Shown here in pieces: positions 35,509-44,390 of a DNA stretch of 64,000 bases. The DNA lies in the NCBI GenBank assembly GCA_030019255.1, contig JASEFK010000009.1:1-64000 (forward strand), in the 5' to 3' direction. How positions within the stretch are numbered: position 1 is the stretch's first letter; each line of letters starts with the position of its first letter. The notes under the pieces were generated by a model. That model saw only the letters and a program-made list of their open reading frames with translations. It made no database searches and was not told where the DNA came from. Source of the stretch: Actinomycetota bacterium (GTDB lineage: Bacteria; Actinomycetota; Geothermincolia; Geothermincolales; RBG-13-55-18). Position numbers and translations under genes: made by a program.

Positions 35509-36188
35509 ATGTCCAGGCCTCTTAGACTGCAGGTAAGAGAATGGGCTTTACCATATCACTTCGCGCGGCAATGAGAAGGTTAAATCTTTCTAGACGATCA
35601 AGACCGTTACGTCTTTCTGAAGAAAATTTCCGAGGTCGCCGAGCGTTACCGGTGGACTGTGTACGCTTACTGCCTTATGGGAAACCACTATCACCTTCTT
35701 CTAAGAACAGAGCAGGCCAACCTTTCCAGGGGAATGCGCCAGTTGAACGGGGTATATGCGCAGTATTTCAACCGGTGCCACGAGAGGGTAGGTCATGTCT
35801 TCCAGGGAAGGTTCAAGGCCTTCCTTATTAAGGATGAGGAGAGGCTCCTGACGGTAGCTCGCTACGTAGTCCTCAACCCTGTGCGGGCCGGCATGGTGGA
35901 AAGGCCGGAGGATTGGAAATGGTCGTCTTATCGGGCAATGGTAGGCTTGGACAAGCCGAAAAAGTTTCTGAACGCGAGCCATATCCTGTGCTTGTTTTCC
36001 AACCTAAAAGATGAGGCTATAAGGCTTATGTGTCCTACGTCCAGGAGGGCATTGAGGCACCATCGCCCCTCGCGGGTGCGCGTGGGGGTATCATTCTGGG
36101 GGAGAAAGAGGCGGTCAGGGAGATCTTCGAGGAGGTTGGCCGGAATTTCGACCTGGAAATACCCAAGAGGGAAAGATTAGCGACATAG
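35509..36188 (+). pseudogene. REP-associated tyrosine transposase (Y1/TnpA_REP), frameshifted remnant
   Basis: Joining three phases reconstructs a RAYT. MSRPLRLQVREWALPYH opens in one phase. HITSRGNEKVKSF continues in the next. LDDQDRYVFLKKISEVAERY, AYCLMGNHYHLLLRT and QYFNRCHERVGHVFQGRFKA return to the first, and YVQEGIEAPSPLAG then GGIILGEKEAVREIF follow in a further phase after about 36010. The HxH-type GNHYHLLL and the tyrosine-bearing later helix are the HUH/Y1 hallmarks. Frameshifts near 35549, 35590 and 36012 mean no functional protein is made. The C-terminal HTH of many RAYTs is not visible. The enzyme would have mobilised the REP-like repeats on both sides. Confidence 0.85.
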
Positions 36189-36325
36189 TGCACGACCTTC
36201 CGCTGCAGGGTGGCGGGTATGACCGCCCCCGGGTGTTTCCGCTCAGCGGGGAAATCCCTGAGAAGCACCGTCCAGTGATACCTCCCAAGGCGGCCTTAAT
36301 TCGAAGAAGGTCTGTACTGCTCCTC

Positions 36326-36363
36326 AATATCCCCGGGGGTATCAAAATTCAAGACCTGACCCC
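36326..36363 (-). repeat. RAYT-associated REP-like repeat, copy 3 (inverted)
   Basis: Read on the minus strand it begins GGGGTCAGGTCTTGAATTTT and has the hairpin GATACCCC-C-GGGGATAT. It starts one base beyond the TAA stop of the phosphoglycerate mutase gene, so like the other copies it abuts a gene 3' end. Confidence 0.9.
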
Positions 36364-36364
36364 G

Positions 36365-37576
36365 TTAGGCGCCGAACTTGGTGAGACGCTGGGCGCAGGC
36401 CAGCATCATAGGCAGGAGGTCCAGGGCCGGGAAGGTCCCCAGGATACCGCGGGCGCAGGCCCTCTCCCCGAAGGAATCCACGTCGTCCCTCCTCTCCCAG
36501 CGGGAATGGAAGATCAGGGGGGAAGGGTGCCAGCTGTGGGCCTTGAGGAGGGCGGGGGTGGAATGGTCGCCGGTCACCACCAGGACCTCGGGCTGGAGCT
36601 CCAGTATCCGGGGCACGGAGGCGTCCACCTCCTCGATGCAGGCCACCTTGGCGTCGAAGTCGCCGTCCTCGCCCCGGCTGTCCGTGTACTTGTAATGGAC
36701 GAAGAAGTAATCGTACTTTTCCCAGGCTTTCGCCAGGGCCTCCACCTGGTCGGCGAAGGAGGGACCGGTTTCCACCAGTTCCATGCCCACCAGGCGGGCC
36801 ACGGCGCGGTACATGGGGTAGGTGGCCACCGCTCCCGCCCGTATGCCGTAGAGGTCGGTCATGAGCGGGATGTCCGGTTTCCTGGCGAAGCCGCGGGTGA
36901 GCAACATGTTGGCCGGGTGCTCGTCAGCGAGCAACCGGGAAGCTTCTTCCAAGTATTTATTGACCAGGGCCGCCGTCCTCTCCGCCGCCTCGTCCCCTTC
37001 CACGAGGGGACGGCAGGGCAGGGGAGGTACCCCCGTCTTCTGAGGGTCGGTGTCCGAGATGCGTTCGGATAGGCCCTCGCCCCTCAGCACCAGGGCGGCG
37101 CGGTGCTCCTTCTCGGGGCGGATTATCACTTCCGCTCCGTCCAGCCTGATGGCTGAGAGTTTCTCACATAACCGGGCGTTTTTCTCCGTGGGTATACGCC
37201 CGGCCCGCCGGTCGGTTATCACCCCGTCCTCGACGGTGCAGAAGTTCACCCGCGCCGCGAGGTCGTCGGGGCCCAGGTCCATGCCCACCCCTAGCGCGGA
37301 GAGCACCCCCCTTCCCACCTCGTAACGTACCGGGTCGTACCCGAAGAGGGCCATGTGGGCGGGGCCGCTTCCCGGGGTGATGCCCGGGCCCACGGCGTGG
37401 ATCAGCCCGCAGGCGGAGTCCCGGGCCAGGGCGTCCAGGTTGGGCGTGCGGGCTGTCTCCAGCTCGGTGAGGCCGGTCTCCGGGTGGGGAAGACCCCCCA
37501 GGCCGTCCAGGACCAGGAGAACCATTTTGGACCCGGCTGCCGTTCGCAGGCTGGATATAAATTCCATGCGGTTCAC
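36365..37576 (-). CDS. apgM: 2,3-bisphosphoglycerate-independent phosphoglycerate mutase, archaeal type (ApgM)
   Basis: A 403-residue alkaline-phosphatase-fold enzyme converting 3- to 2-phosphoglycerate in glycolysis and gluconeogenesis. MVLLVLDGLGGLPHPETGLT, RTPNLDALA, GPGITPGSGPAHMALFGYDP, RVNFCTVEDG and VVTGDHSTPALLKAHSWHP are the ApgM motifs, including metal-binding Asp and His residues and the phosphorylated Ser in the GSGPAH segment. I chose the GTG (MNRMEFISS) because GGAGG lies 8 nt upstream. The first ATG is three codons later. Repeat copy 3 follows its stop. Confidence 0.88.
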   Translation of the reverse strand: MNRMEFISSLRTAAGSKMVLLVLDGLGGLPHPETGLTELETARTPNLDALARDSACGLIHAVGPGITPGSGPAHMALFGYDPVRYEVGRGVLSALGVGMDLGPDDLAARVNFCTVEDGVITDRRAGRIPTEKNARLCEKLSAIRLDGAEVIIRPEKEHRAALVLRGEGLSERISDTDPQKTGVPPLPCRPLVEGDEAAERTAALVNKYLEEASRLLADEHPANMLLTRGFARKPDIPLMTDLYGIRAGAVATYPMYRAVARLVGMELVETGPSFADQVEALAKAWEKYDYFFVHYKYTDSRGEDGDFDAKVACIEEVDASVPRILELQPEVLVVTGDHSTPALLKAHSWHPSPLIFHSRWERRDDVDSFGERACARGILGTFPALDLLPMMLACAQRLTKFGA

Positions 37577-38135
37577 TTCCACGACCTCCTTGTGTCCCGC
37601 CAACATTATATACGGAGAGGAGGCCCGGAGGATCAACGGGAAGGGAGCATGGGGGCGTGGAACGGAAGGGAAGATGGATATCAGCCGGAGCGATACAGGA
37701 ATATGAATGTGCACCGAAAATATAGGAAGAGGGATATGCAGCGAAACGAGGTGACCGCTGTATTTCATGGTTATCAATGTTTACGAACGCGTGGTTACAA
37801 GTAATATCATGGTTAAAAAGGCGGGATTACGAAGGCGTGGTCACGAGGAATCGCGGCGCGAGGGGAAGAACAGCGTGTGACAATGGTCCGGTACCGGAAG
37901 CGCGGTCACGGGTTCCCTGGGGGTGGGAGGGCTTGGCCGCTTGCTAAGGATGACCGTTCCCCAGGCTCTACCTTCCCGGGGGCTCCTCCCCGGTGTCGGG
38001 ACCGGAGGCGAGGTGAAAGCGATGAACCTTGACGGGAACCGGAAGGCCCCGACATCACTGGTATGCGCGTTAAGGCCTGATGACAAGGCGTAAATACGGA
38101 TACCCCTCGGCCCGATCGATGGCGAGGTGCGGTTG
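37577..38135. other. Intergenic region with short degenerate repeats
   Basis: About 560 bases without a supportable gene. Between 37785 and 37910 a motif like GCGTGGTTAC/GCGCGGTCACG recurs at least three times in degenerate form, perhaps worn repeats or binding sites. The left end carries the apgM ribosome site. No terminator was found. Confidence 0.35.
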
Positions 38136-39359
38136 ATGGCTGGAAGACTCAAAACGTTGTGGGGCAGGTGGTGGGTGGTGGTGGTCGTCCTGGCCGCCCT
38201 GGCCGCCTCCGTGCCCATCCAGTACATGGTCCGCCGGGAGGTGGTGACGGGCCTGGCTTCCGAACACGCCCACTCCCACGCCCATGAGCACGAGGAAGAT
38301 CACGAACACGAGGAAGGACACGTCCACGCCGAAGAGGAGGAACACGGCGAGGAAGGGCACCCGGCATCGGATATCCCGCTGCACACCAACCTGATCAGCA
38401 ACTACAGCTTCGAGGTGGGCACGAGGGAGACTATCTGGGGGTGGGCCAAGAAGGGAGAGGAGCGGGGCGCGCTGGTCTTCAGGGACCGGCAACGTTCCTA
38501 CAAGGGGTTCGCCAGCGCGGCGGTCAGTTCACAGGAAAGCGACTTCGTGGATGCCGGTTGGTACACGATGCTGGGACAGACGCCCGTGGGCCACGACGCG
38601 GTCTTCAGGGGCCAGGTGCGCACCGAGGGTTTGGAGGGGCAGGCATACCTGGGGATTATCGTCCGGGGCGCCGGTGAGGAAGAGGCTAAGCTGCGCACCC
38701 TGGTGGTTGCCTACTCCGACCGGGGGGAGGGAACCACGGGGTGGACGCCGGTGGAGCTGCGCTGCTACGTGCCCCTGGAGGCCCGCGAGGTGTGGCTGGA
38801 ATGCGGGATGTACGGGAGAGGCAGGGCCTGGTTCGACGACGTGTCCCTGGAGGTGGAGGAGAGGGAGGAATATCCTCCGGCGGGGGTGAACCTCCTCGGC
38901 AATCCCTCCTTCGAGGAAGGGGCGAGGTACTGGCACCTATTCTTCTCCGGGACGGACAGGCCCCCCGTTTACGGCTCCGAACCCGGCTGGTCAGGGAAGG
39001 AACGCTCCCTGCGGGTAGAAAACCAGCCGGGCGCCGACCCCTCGGCCCATACCGGGTTTTACCAGACGGTGCCGGGGCTTTCGGGGCGAAAGGGGTCCCT
39101 GCTCCTGCGGGGTAGATTACGCGCCCAGGCCGTGTCCGGCAGGGTATGGGTGGACGCGGTAGCCTTCGGGGTTTCCGGCTCCTTGGGATTCATGGCCTCG
39201 CGGGAACTGGTCGGAAGCACGGGCTGGGAGGAATTCGAGGCCCGGATTCCCCTGGACGGAGGTGCGGACAGCCTCATGGTCCGCTTGAACGTGGAGGGGG
39301 CGGGGGCTCTGGTGGCGGACGACCTGGGGGCGGTGTTCATCCCCTCCGGGGGCAGTTGA
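38136..39359 (+). CDS. Membrane-anchored surface protein with His/Glu-rich segment and two CBM-like beta domains
   Basis: A 407-residue protein. A tryptophan-flanked helix (about residues 9-28) anchors or exports it. Residues about 40-75 are an extreme His/Glu-rich run (EHAHSHAHEHEEDHEHEEGH and on), a likely metal-binding tail outside the membrane. Two similar beta domains follow, each opening with N-L-x-x-N-x-S-F-E (NLISNYSFEVG near 85, NLLGNPSFEEG near 250), which resembles CBM4/9-type or discoidin-like jelly rolls. GCGAGGT lies before the ATG and a GTG three codons earlier is possible. No function is known. Zn/Ni/Cu binding and surface glycan or polymer contact are inferences. Confidence 0.6.
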   Translation: MAGRLKTLWGRWWVVVVVLAALAASVPIQYMVRREVVTGLASEHAHSHAHEHEEDHEHEEGHVHAEEEEHGEEGHPASDIPLHTNLISNYSFEVGTRETIWGWAKKGEERGALVFRDRQRSYKGFASAAVSSQESDFVDAGWYTMLGQTPVGHDAVFRGQVRTEGLEGQAYLGIIVRGAGEEEAKLRTLVVAYSDRGEGTTGWTPVELRCYVPLEAREVWLECGMYGRGRAWFDDVSLEVEEREEYPPAGVNLLGNPSFEEGARYWHLFFSGTDRPPVYGSEPGWSGKERSLRVENQPGADPSAHTGFYQTVPGLSGRKGSLLLRGRLRAQAVSGRVWVDAVAFGVSGSLGFMASRELVGSTGWEEFEARIPLDGGADSLMVRLNVEGAGALVADDLGAVFIPSGGS

Positions 39360-39642
39360 ATCACCCGTCGGCGATATGTGGCGTGGGGGCGCCAGGCAGG
39401 GCATTATCAGGTCTCGCCTGCACCCGTGGATCCCGCAATCCTCCGTCGGTAGATGGTAGAAGGCTTCGAAGGGCGAGCAACCTCACTCCCGGGTACGTTC
39501 GGCACCGGGGGGGCGGATCGGCGAATGACCACGGAAATTACTGAGTTTTTCCGTACCGACATAAACACCGCACCTTCCTCACCTACACCCGTAGATTCCG
39601 GCAGGAGGACCGGGCGGAGCCGACCCGTGCTGACCCATGGGG

Positions 39643-40644
39643 TCAGCGCCGCACTGCGCTCACGTTCTCCAGGTTGGAGAGGTCGCGGGGCGTACCCAGG
39701 GCGATGAGCAGGTCCCCGGCGTCCAGGCGGGTGTCCTTGTCCGGGCTGGTGTTGAACTCGCCGTCGGCCGCCTTGCGCACGGCCACGATGAGGGCCCCGG
39801 TACGAACCCGGATGTCCATCTCCCCGATGGTCCTGCCCGCCAGCTCGGATCCCTCCTCCACCACCAGTTCCTCCAGGCGGTAGTTCAGGGAGATGCCGTG
39901 GGCCACCAGGTCCAGGTAGTCGAAGACGCTCGGTTTCAAAAGGAAGGTGGCCATGCGCCTCCCGCTCAAGGCGTAGGGGGAGATGACCCGGTCGGCGCCG
40001 GCGTAGAGTAGCTTGTCCACCGAGTCCGGGCTCACGCAGCGCGTCACGATGGTCACCTCCCGGTTGAGGCTCCTCGCCGAGAGGGTGGTGAAGAGGTTGT
40101 CGGCGTCGTTCTCCAGGGCGCACACCACCCCCCGGGCCCTCTCCACCCCGGCGTTGAGGAGCGCTTCCGTCGAGGTAGCGTCACCCTCCAGGCAGAGGTA
40201 ACCCCTGTCCTGGGCCACGGCCAGCCGTTCCGGATCCTTGTCGATGACCACGAAATCGGCCCCTGCCTCGGCCAGGGTCTCGCACACCACTTCCCCCACG
40301 CGCCCGAACCCGCAGACCACGTGGTGGTCCCGCAGCTTCTTTATCCTGAGATCCATCCTTCTCCTCCCGAAGATCTCCCGCAAGGCCTCGCCGAAGGTGT
40401 AGCTTATCAGGCCGGATATTATGAAGAAGAGGCTGAAAACCCCGGTGAATATGACCAGGATGGTGAAATACATTCCCGCCTGGGACAGGGGACGGACCTC
40501 GCGGAAGCCCACCGTGGAGATGGTGATCACTGTCATGTAGAGAGCTTCCGTGTAGCTCATGTGTTCTATGGCCATGTACCCCACCGGGGCCAGGGCCAGG
40601 AGCAGGACCAGGAGGGACACGGAAAAGAAGAGCCTGCGGTGCAT
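39643..40644 (-). CDS. Two-TM potassium channel with TrkA-N and TrkA-C (RCK) domains
   Basis: A 333-residue channel subunit. Helix 1 (about 5-25) is followed by the pore segment MTVITISTVGFREV, whose TVGF replaces the more common TVGYG filter, then helix 2 (about 60-85). HHVVCGFGRVGEVV starts the Rossmann-type RCK/TrkA-N domain, with VVIDKDPE at its second strand, and a TrkA-C domain ends the protein. Four subunits would form a ligand-gated K+ channel in the cytoplasmic membrane. The ATG lies two bases after the stop of the MBL gene, indicating an operon. Confidence 0.88.
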   Translation of the reverse strand: MHRRLFFSVSLLVLLLALAPVGYMAIEHMSYTEALYMTVITISTVGFREVRPLSQAGMYFTILVIFTGVFSLFFIISGLISYTFGEALREIFGRRRMDLRIKKLRDHHVVCGFGRVGEVVCETLAEAGADFVVIDKDPERLAVAQDRGYLCLEGDATSTEALLNAGVERARGVVCALENDADNLFTTLSARSLNREVTIVTRCVSPDSVDKLLYAGADRVISPYALSGRRMATFLLKPSVFDYLDLVAHGISLNYRLEELVVEEGSELAGRTIGEMDIRVRTGALIVAVRKAADGEFNTSPDKDTRLDAGDLLIALGTPRDLSNLENVSAVRR

Positions 40645-40646
40645 GA

Positions 40647-41276
40647 TCAGATCCCTATGAGGAAGGGGTTGGTGCGCTTCTCCCAGCCCACCACCGTGGA
40701 ATCCAGGTGGCCGGGAAGGATGCGGGTATCGCCGGGCAGGGTGAAGACCTTTTCCTTGACCGAACGCAGCAAGGTTTGCATGGAGCCGCCGGGGAAGTCG
40801 GTGCGGCCGATGGAACCCCTGAACACTAGGTCCCCGCCGAAGAGCACGCCGTCGGTGAGGAAGCACACGCTCCCCTCCGAGTGCCCCGGGGTGTGCAGCA
40901 CCTTGAACTTCATCCCGCCAAGCTCCAGTTCCTGGCCGTCCTCCAGGGGCAGGAACTCCTCCGGGAGATCCAGGTCGTCCAGCCCCAGCATCCTCAGGAA
41001 GAGGGGAGGGATGGACTTCACCATTTCCGCGTCCGCCGGGTGCATGTAGGCAGGCGCCCCGGTGGCGTCCACGATTTCCTTGAGGCCTATGAGGTGATCC
41101 GGGTGCCCGTGGGTAAGCAGCACGGCTTCCAGCTCCAGGCCGTGGTCCTCGAGGTATTTCAACACCTGCGAAGGGGAGACACCGGCGTCGATGAGCACCG
41201 CCTTCTTCTCCTCCTCGTTGACTGCCAGGTAAGTATTGCTGCCGAAAGAATAGTCGGTAAAGGTGATTATCTCCAC
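40647..41276 (-). CDS. MBL-fold metallo-hydrolase (glyoxalase II-like)
   Basis: A 209-residue zinc hydrolase. LLTHGHPDHLIGL is the metal-binding THxHxDH motif, LHTPGHSEGSV and FGGDLVFRGSIGRTD supply the further ligands, and ILPGHLDSTVVG ends the site. The layout is that of glyoxalase II-like proteins of about 210 residues. The GTG start (MEIITFTDYSFGSN) is preceded by GAGGAGG at six nt, better than the upstream GTG at 41297. It is translated immediately before the channel gene. The substrate is unknown. Confidence 0.85.
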   Translation of the reverse strand: MEIITFTDYSFGSNTYLAVNEEEKKAVLIDAGVSPSQVLKYLEDHGLELEAVLLTHGHPDHLIGLKEIVDATGAPAYMHPADAEMVKSIPPLFLRMLGLDDLDLPEEFLPLEDGQELELGGMKFKVLHTPGHSEGSVCFLTDGVLFGGDLVFRGSIGRTDFPGGSMQTLLRSVKEKVFTLPGDTRILPGHLDSTVVGWEKRTNPFLIGI

Positions 41277-41628
41277 GGAAAACCTCCTCTTCTTCACCCC
41301 GCCCCCGCCGGACCCCGAAGTCGCCTCGCTAAGCGTCCGGGTCCAAGCCGACCGGGCTAGGATTACTTCCGCGGCAGGGGTACAGCCCCTCCGCCCGCAT
41401 ACGGTGCTCCCTCACGTCTCGTCAAACCTTATGGAAACCTGATGGAATTATAAAACACCTCCGAGCGGCGTGTAATAAACAAGGGGGTTGTACTTCGATA
41501 TTTGGCTGCTCCGCCCAAGAAAAATGAAATTTTCCAGTCGTTTCGGGAACCGAACATTGAAAATAAGACCCCCTTACCTTCTTGTGGCAGGATACCGAAA
41601 GATTATTAAAGGAGAAGGAGGTTCTGTT
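41277..41628. other. Divergent intergenic region upstream of the receiver-DHp gene
   Basis: No gene is supported. The right half is AT-rich (about 41430-41620) and ends in GGAGAAGGAGG, the ribosome site for the TTG-started gene. A frame is open from 41488 but has no family resemblance before 41629. Confidence 0.4.
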
Positions 41629-42390
41629 TTGACGCCGGTAGTTCTGTACATCGACGACAGCGGGGTGGAGCGCAGGATAGTGCAGCGGCTCCTTGAGGAC
41701 GACGGTTTCCGGGTTTTTACCGCCGAGAAAGCGGAGGAAGGCCTGGAGATGGCGGCAAGGGTGCGCCCCGACATGATACTCCTGGACCTCCACCTGGAGG
41801 GGACGGAGGGCTGCCAGCTGGCGGAGCGCCTGCGGGAGATGCCCGGACTGGAAAAGGTTCCCATAGTGGCGATCAGCGCTTCCCTGAAGGATGAGGAGCG
41901 GCCGGAGGTACTCGAGCGTTTCGACGGTTACGTCCAGAAGCCGGTGGACGTGGATCTCTTCCCCCGCATGGTGCGGGAGTTCATGTGGCAGGGCGCAAGG
42001 GAAGGGCATCCGCCGGTCCAGGGCCTCCCGTCCGGGAAGGGAATTGCCGTCAGCCCATCCGGTGGGGCGGCGGTTAGCCGGGGTTCGGCAACGCAGCCGG
42101 GCCGGGAGGGGGAAAGAGAAGGAGAACGCTCTCCCGACGCTGAAACCCGGGAGCTCCTGGAAGCTCTGGAAAAGGTGCGCTCGGTCATGTCCCATGACCT
42201 GCGAACCCCGCTAACGGTGATGATCTCCTACGCCAGCACGGTAAGCCGGGGAAAGGTGGGCGAGCTGAACGAGCGCCAGAAGGAGATGCTGGACCTGGTG
42301 GTCCAGCATGGCTTCCAGATGGACGCCCAGATAGCGGAGCTGGTGAAACTGGCCAGGGATACCCTGCGGCGATTCGGCTATAAACCTTAG
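41629..42390 (+). CDS. Response-regulator receiver fused to a histidine-kinase DHp domain, no ATPase domain
   Basis: A 253-residue signalling protein. Residues 1-125 are a receiver (DD at 9-10, phosphoacceptor Asp53 in LLDLHLEG, and QKPVD with the conserved Lys near 107). A linker of about 45 residues rich in Gly/Ser/Pro follows. Residues about 170-245 are a HisKA/DHp hairpin with the H-box MSHDLRTPLTV (His189). The protein stops there, and the ATP-binding HATPase_c domain is absent and is not encoded downstream. The TTG start is supported by GGAGG seven nt upstream. It could act as a phosphotransfer hub like Spo0B, or its kinase domain may have been lost. Its stop overlaps the convergent gene by 4 bases. 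Confidence 0.8.
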   Translation: MTPVVLYIDDSGVERRIVQRLLEDDGFRVFTAEKAEEGLEMAARVRPDMILLDLHLEGTEGCQLAERLREMPGLEKVPIVAISASLKDEERPEVLERFDGYVQKPVDVDLFPRMVREFMWQGAREGHPPVQGLPSGKGIAVSPSGGAAVSRGSATQPGREGEREGERSPDAETRELLEALEKVRSVMSHDLRTPLTVMISYASTVSRGKVGELNERQKEMLDLVVQHGFQMDAQIAELVKLARDTLRRFGYKP

Positions 42391-44390
42391 ACCTTCAAAC
42401 CAGCCTCGTAGCCCTCCTGGATGGCCTCGATGGCCTTGCGCGCTTCCCGGGCGTCCCCGACCAGGTGAACTTCCAGTCCCGAATCCTTGAGCTCCTCGTA
42501 GAGGCGGTTCTCCGGGCAGCTTCCCACGGCGATGATCACCGTGTCCGCGGGTATGGACTCCTCCTTTCCCTCCACCTCCACCACCACTCGATCCGGCTCG
42601 ATACGCCTGGCGGAGGCGTTGTTCCGAACCTGGATGCCCAGGTTGCGCATGTCCTGGAGGATGGTCCAGCGGGTGGAGATGCCCACATCCCGGCACACCT
42701 TGTCCAGCATCTCCACCACCGTGACCCGCTTGATGCCCCGGCTGCAAAGTTCCCGGAGGGTCTCCACGTCCTCCCCGTTGTTCATGAAGAGGAAGAAAAG
42801 GGTCTCCGGGGAGATGGTGCCAATGCTGGCCACGTACATGGCCGTCTCCGACCCCACGGCTCCGCCCCCGATGATCACCACGTCCCGACCCTCGGGGTCC
42901 CGCTTTCCTTCCAGGATATCCCAGGCCATGACCACGTGGGGCTGGTCGATGCCCGGGATGCTGGGGACCGCCTGGCGCGCCCCCGTGGCCACCACCACCG
43001 ACTCGAAGTCCTCCTCGCGGAGGAGGTCGGCGGTGACCTCCGTCTCCAGGCGCAGCTCCACTCCGGCGTTATCCAGCTGGGTTTCCAGGTCCTCGATGGC
43101 CGTCCAGAACTCCTCCCTGCCCGGGGGAACGGCGGCCAGGTTGAGCTGTCCTCCCAGGTAATCCTTCCTTTCGAACAGGGTAACCTGGTGGCCCCGCTCG
43201 GCGGCGGTCAGGGCGGCTTTCATCCCCGCCGGTCCGCCTCCCACCACGGCCACCTTGCGGGGCCGGGCCGCCGGCTCCACCCTGTATTCCAGCTCTCGCC
43301 CCGCCCGGGGATTGAGCATGCAGGTCACCGGCTGGAGGTAGAAGACGTGGTCGAAGCATCCCTGGTTGCAGCCAATGCAGTGAGTGATCTCCTCATACCT
43401 GCCCTCGGACGCTTTCAGGGCCAGGTAGGGATCGGCGATAAGGGCGCGGGCCATGCCCGTGAGGTCGGCCATGCCCATGCGCAGTATCTCGTCGGCCACG
43501 AAGACGTCGTTGATGCGATTGCAGGCGATAACCGGCACGCCCACCTTCTCCTTGACGTGGGCCGCCAGGTAGGCCAGGCCCCCGCGGGGGACGGACATGG
43601 GGAGCTGGGGCACCCGGGTCTCGTGCCATCCCCCGGTGACGTTAATGAGGTCCACGCCGTGCTTTTCCAGCTCGGCGGCGAAGAGCGCCCATTCGCGGTT
43701 GGTATTTCCGCCCTCCATGTAGTCGTGCCCGGCGATGCGGAAGCCGACGACGAAATCGGGCCCCACCGCCTCCCGCACCGCATCGGCCACCTCCAGGCCG
43801 AAGCGCATGCGGTTCTCCCAGGAACCCCCGTACTCGTCGGTGCGCAGGTTGGTCACCGGGGAGAGGAACTGGCAGATGAGGTAGCCGGTGCAGGCCAGGA
43901 CCTCCACCATGTCGTAACCCGCTTCCTTGACCCGGCGCGCCGCGTCGGCATAAGCCCGGATGGTCCTCTGGATGTCCTCCCGGGTCATCTCCCTGGGGGT
44001 TTCCCGGGTGAAGCGGGAGGCCACCGGGCTGGGGGCCAGGGCCTGCCTCCCCTCCATGGAGATGGAATGGGAATAGCGCCCGGCGTGGTAGAGCTGGCAG
44101 GCGGCCGCGGCGCCGTGCTTCTTGATGGCCTGGGCGAGGATACGGTGCCCCTCCACGCAGGAATCGTCCCGCAGGTCTAGCATCCAGTAGGCCCCGGCGT
44201 AATCGTCGATGATGGCTCCTCCCACGATGATCAGCCCGGTGCCGCCGCGGGCCCTTTCCTCGTAGAAGGCCACGATGCGGTCGTTCACCCGTCCGTCGGG
44301 GGTGAAGTTGAGGTGCATGGCGGTCATTACGATACGGTTCCTGAGCTCCAGGTCCTTGATGCGCAGGGGGGTCAAGAGTTTTTTCAGCAT
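42387..44390 (-). CDS. OYE-family NADH:flavin oxidoreductase with FeS and FAD domains (2,4-dienoyl-CoA reductase-like)
   Basis: A 667-residue enzyme with the FadH/trimethylamine-dehydrogenase layout. An N-terminal FMN TIM barrel (LLTPLRIKDLELRNRIVMTA, and YDMVEVLACTGYLICQFLSP) is followed by a [4Fe-4S] motif CIGCNQGCFDHVFYLQPVTC (about 350). An FAD/NAD domain (VAVVGGGPAGMKAALTA near 395 and VVIIGGGAVGSETAMYVAS near 505) ends it. It reduces enoyl-CoA or other activated double bonds using NAD(P)H. AAGGAGTGAAG precedes the ATG. It is divergent from a CoA-transferase gene, which suggests an acyl-CoA pathway. Confidence 0.88.
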   Translation of the reverse strand: MLKKLLTPLRIKDLELRNRIVMTAMHLNFTPDGRVNDRIVAFYEERARGGTGLIIVGGAIIDDYAGAYWMLDLRDDSCVEGHRILAQAIKKHGAAAACQLYHAGRYSHSISMEGRQALAPSPVASRFTRETPREMTREDIQRTIRAYADAARRVKEAGYDMVEVLACTGYLICQFLSPVTNLRTDEYGGSWENRMRFGLEVADAVREAVGPDFVVGFRIAGHDYMEGGNTNREWALFAAELEKHGVDLINVTGGWHETRVPQLPMSVPRGGLAYLAAHVKEKVGVPVIACNRINDVFVADEILRMGMADLTGMARALIADPYLALKASEGRYEEITHCIGCNQGCFDHVFYLQPVTCMLNPRAGRELEYRVEPAARPRKVAVVGGGPAGMKAALTAAERGHQVTLFERKDYLGGQLNLAAVPPGREEFWTAIEDLETQLDNAGVELRLETEVTADLLREEDFESVVVATGARQAVPSIPGIDQPHVVMAWDILEGKRDPEGRDVVIIGGGAVGSETAMYVASIGTISPETLFFLFMNNGEDVETLRELCSRGIKRVTVVEMLDKVCRDVGISTRWTILQDMRNLGIQVRNNASARRIEPDRVVVEVEGKEESIPADTVIIAVGSCPENRLYEELKDSGLEVHLVGDAREARKAIEAIQEGYEAGLKV

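Noticed and set aside
42465-44180. 571-codon plus-strand frame across the OYE reductase
   Set aside because: His/Gly/Val-rich shadow without motifs. The minus-strand gene is certain.
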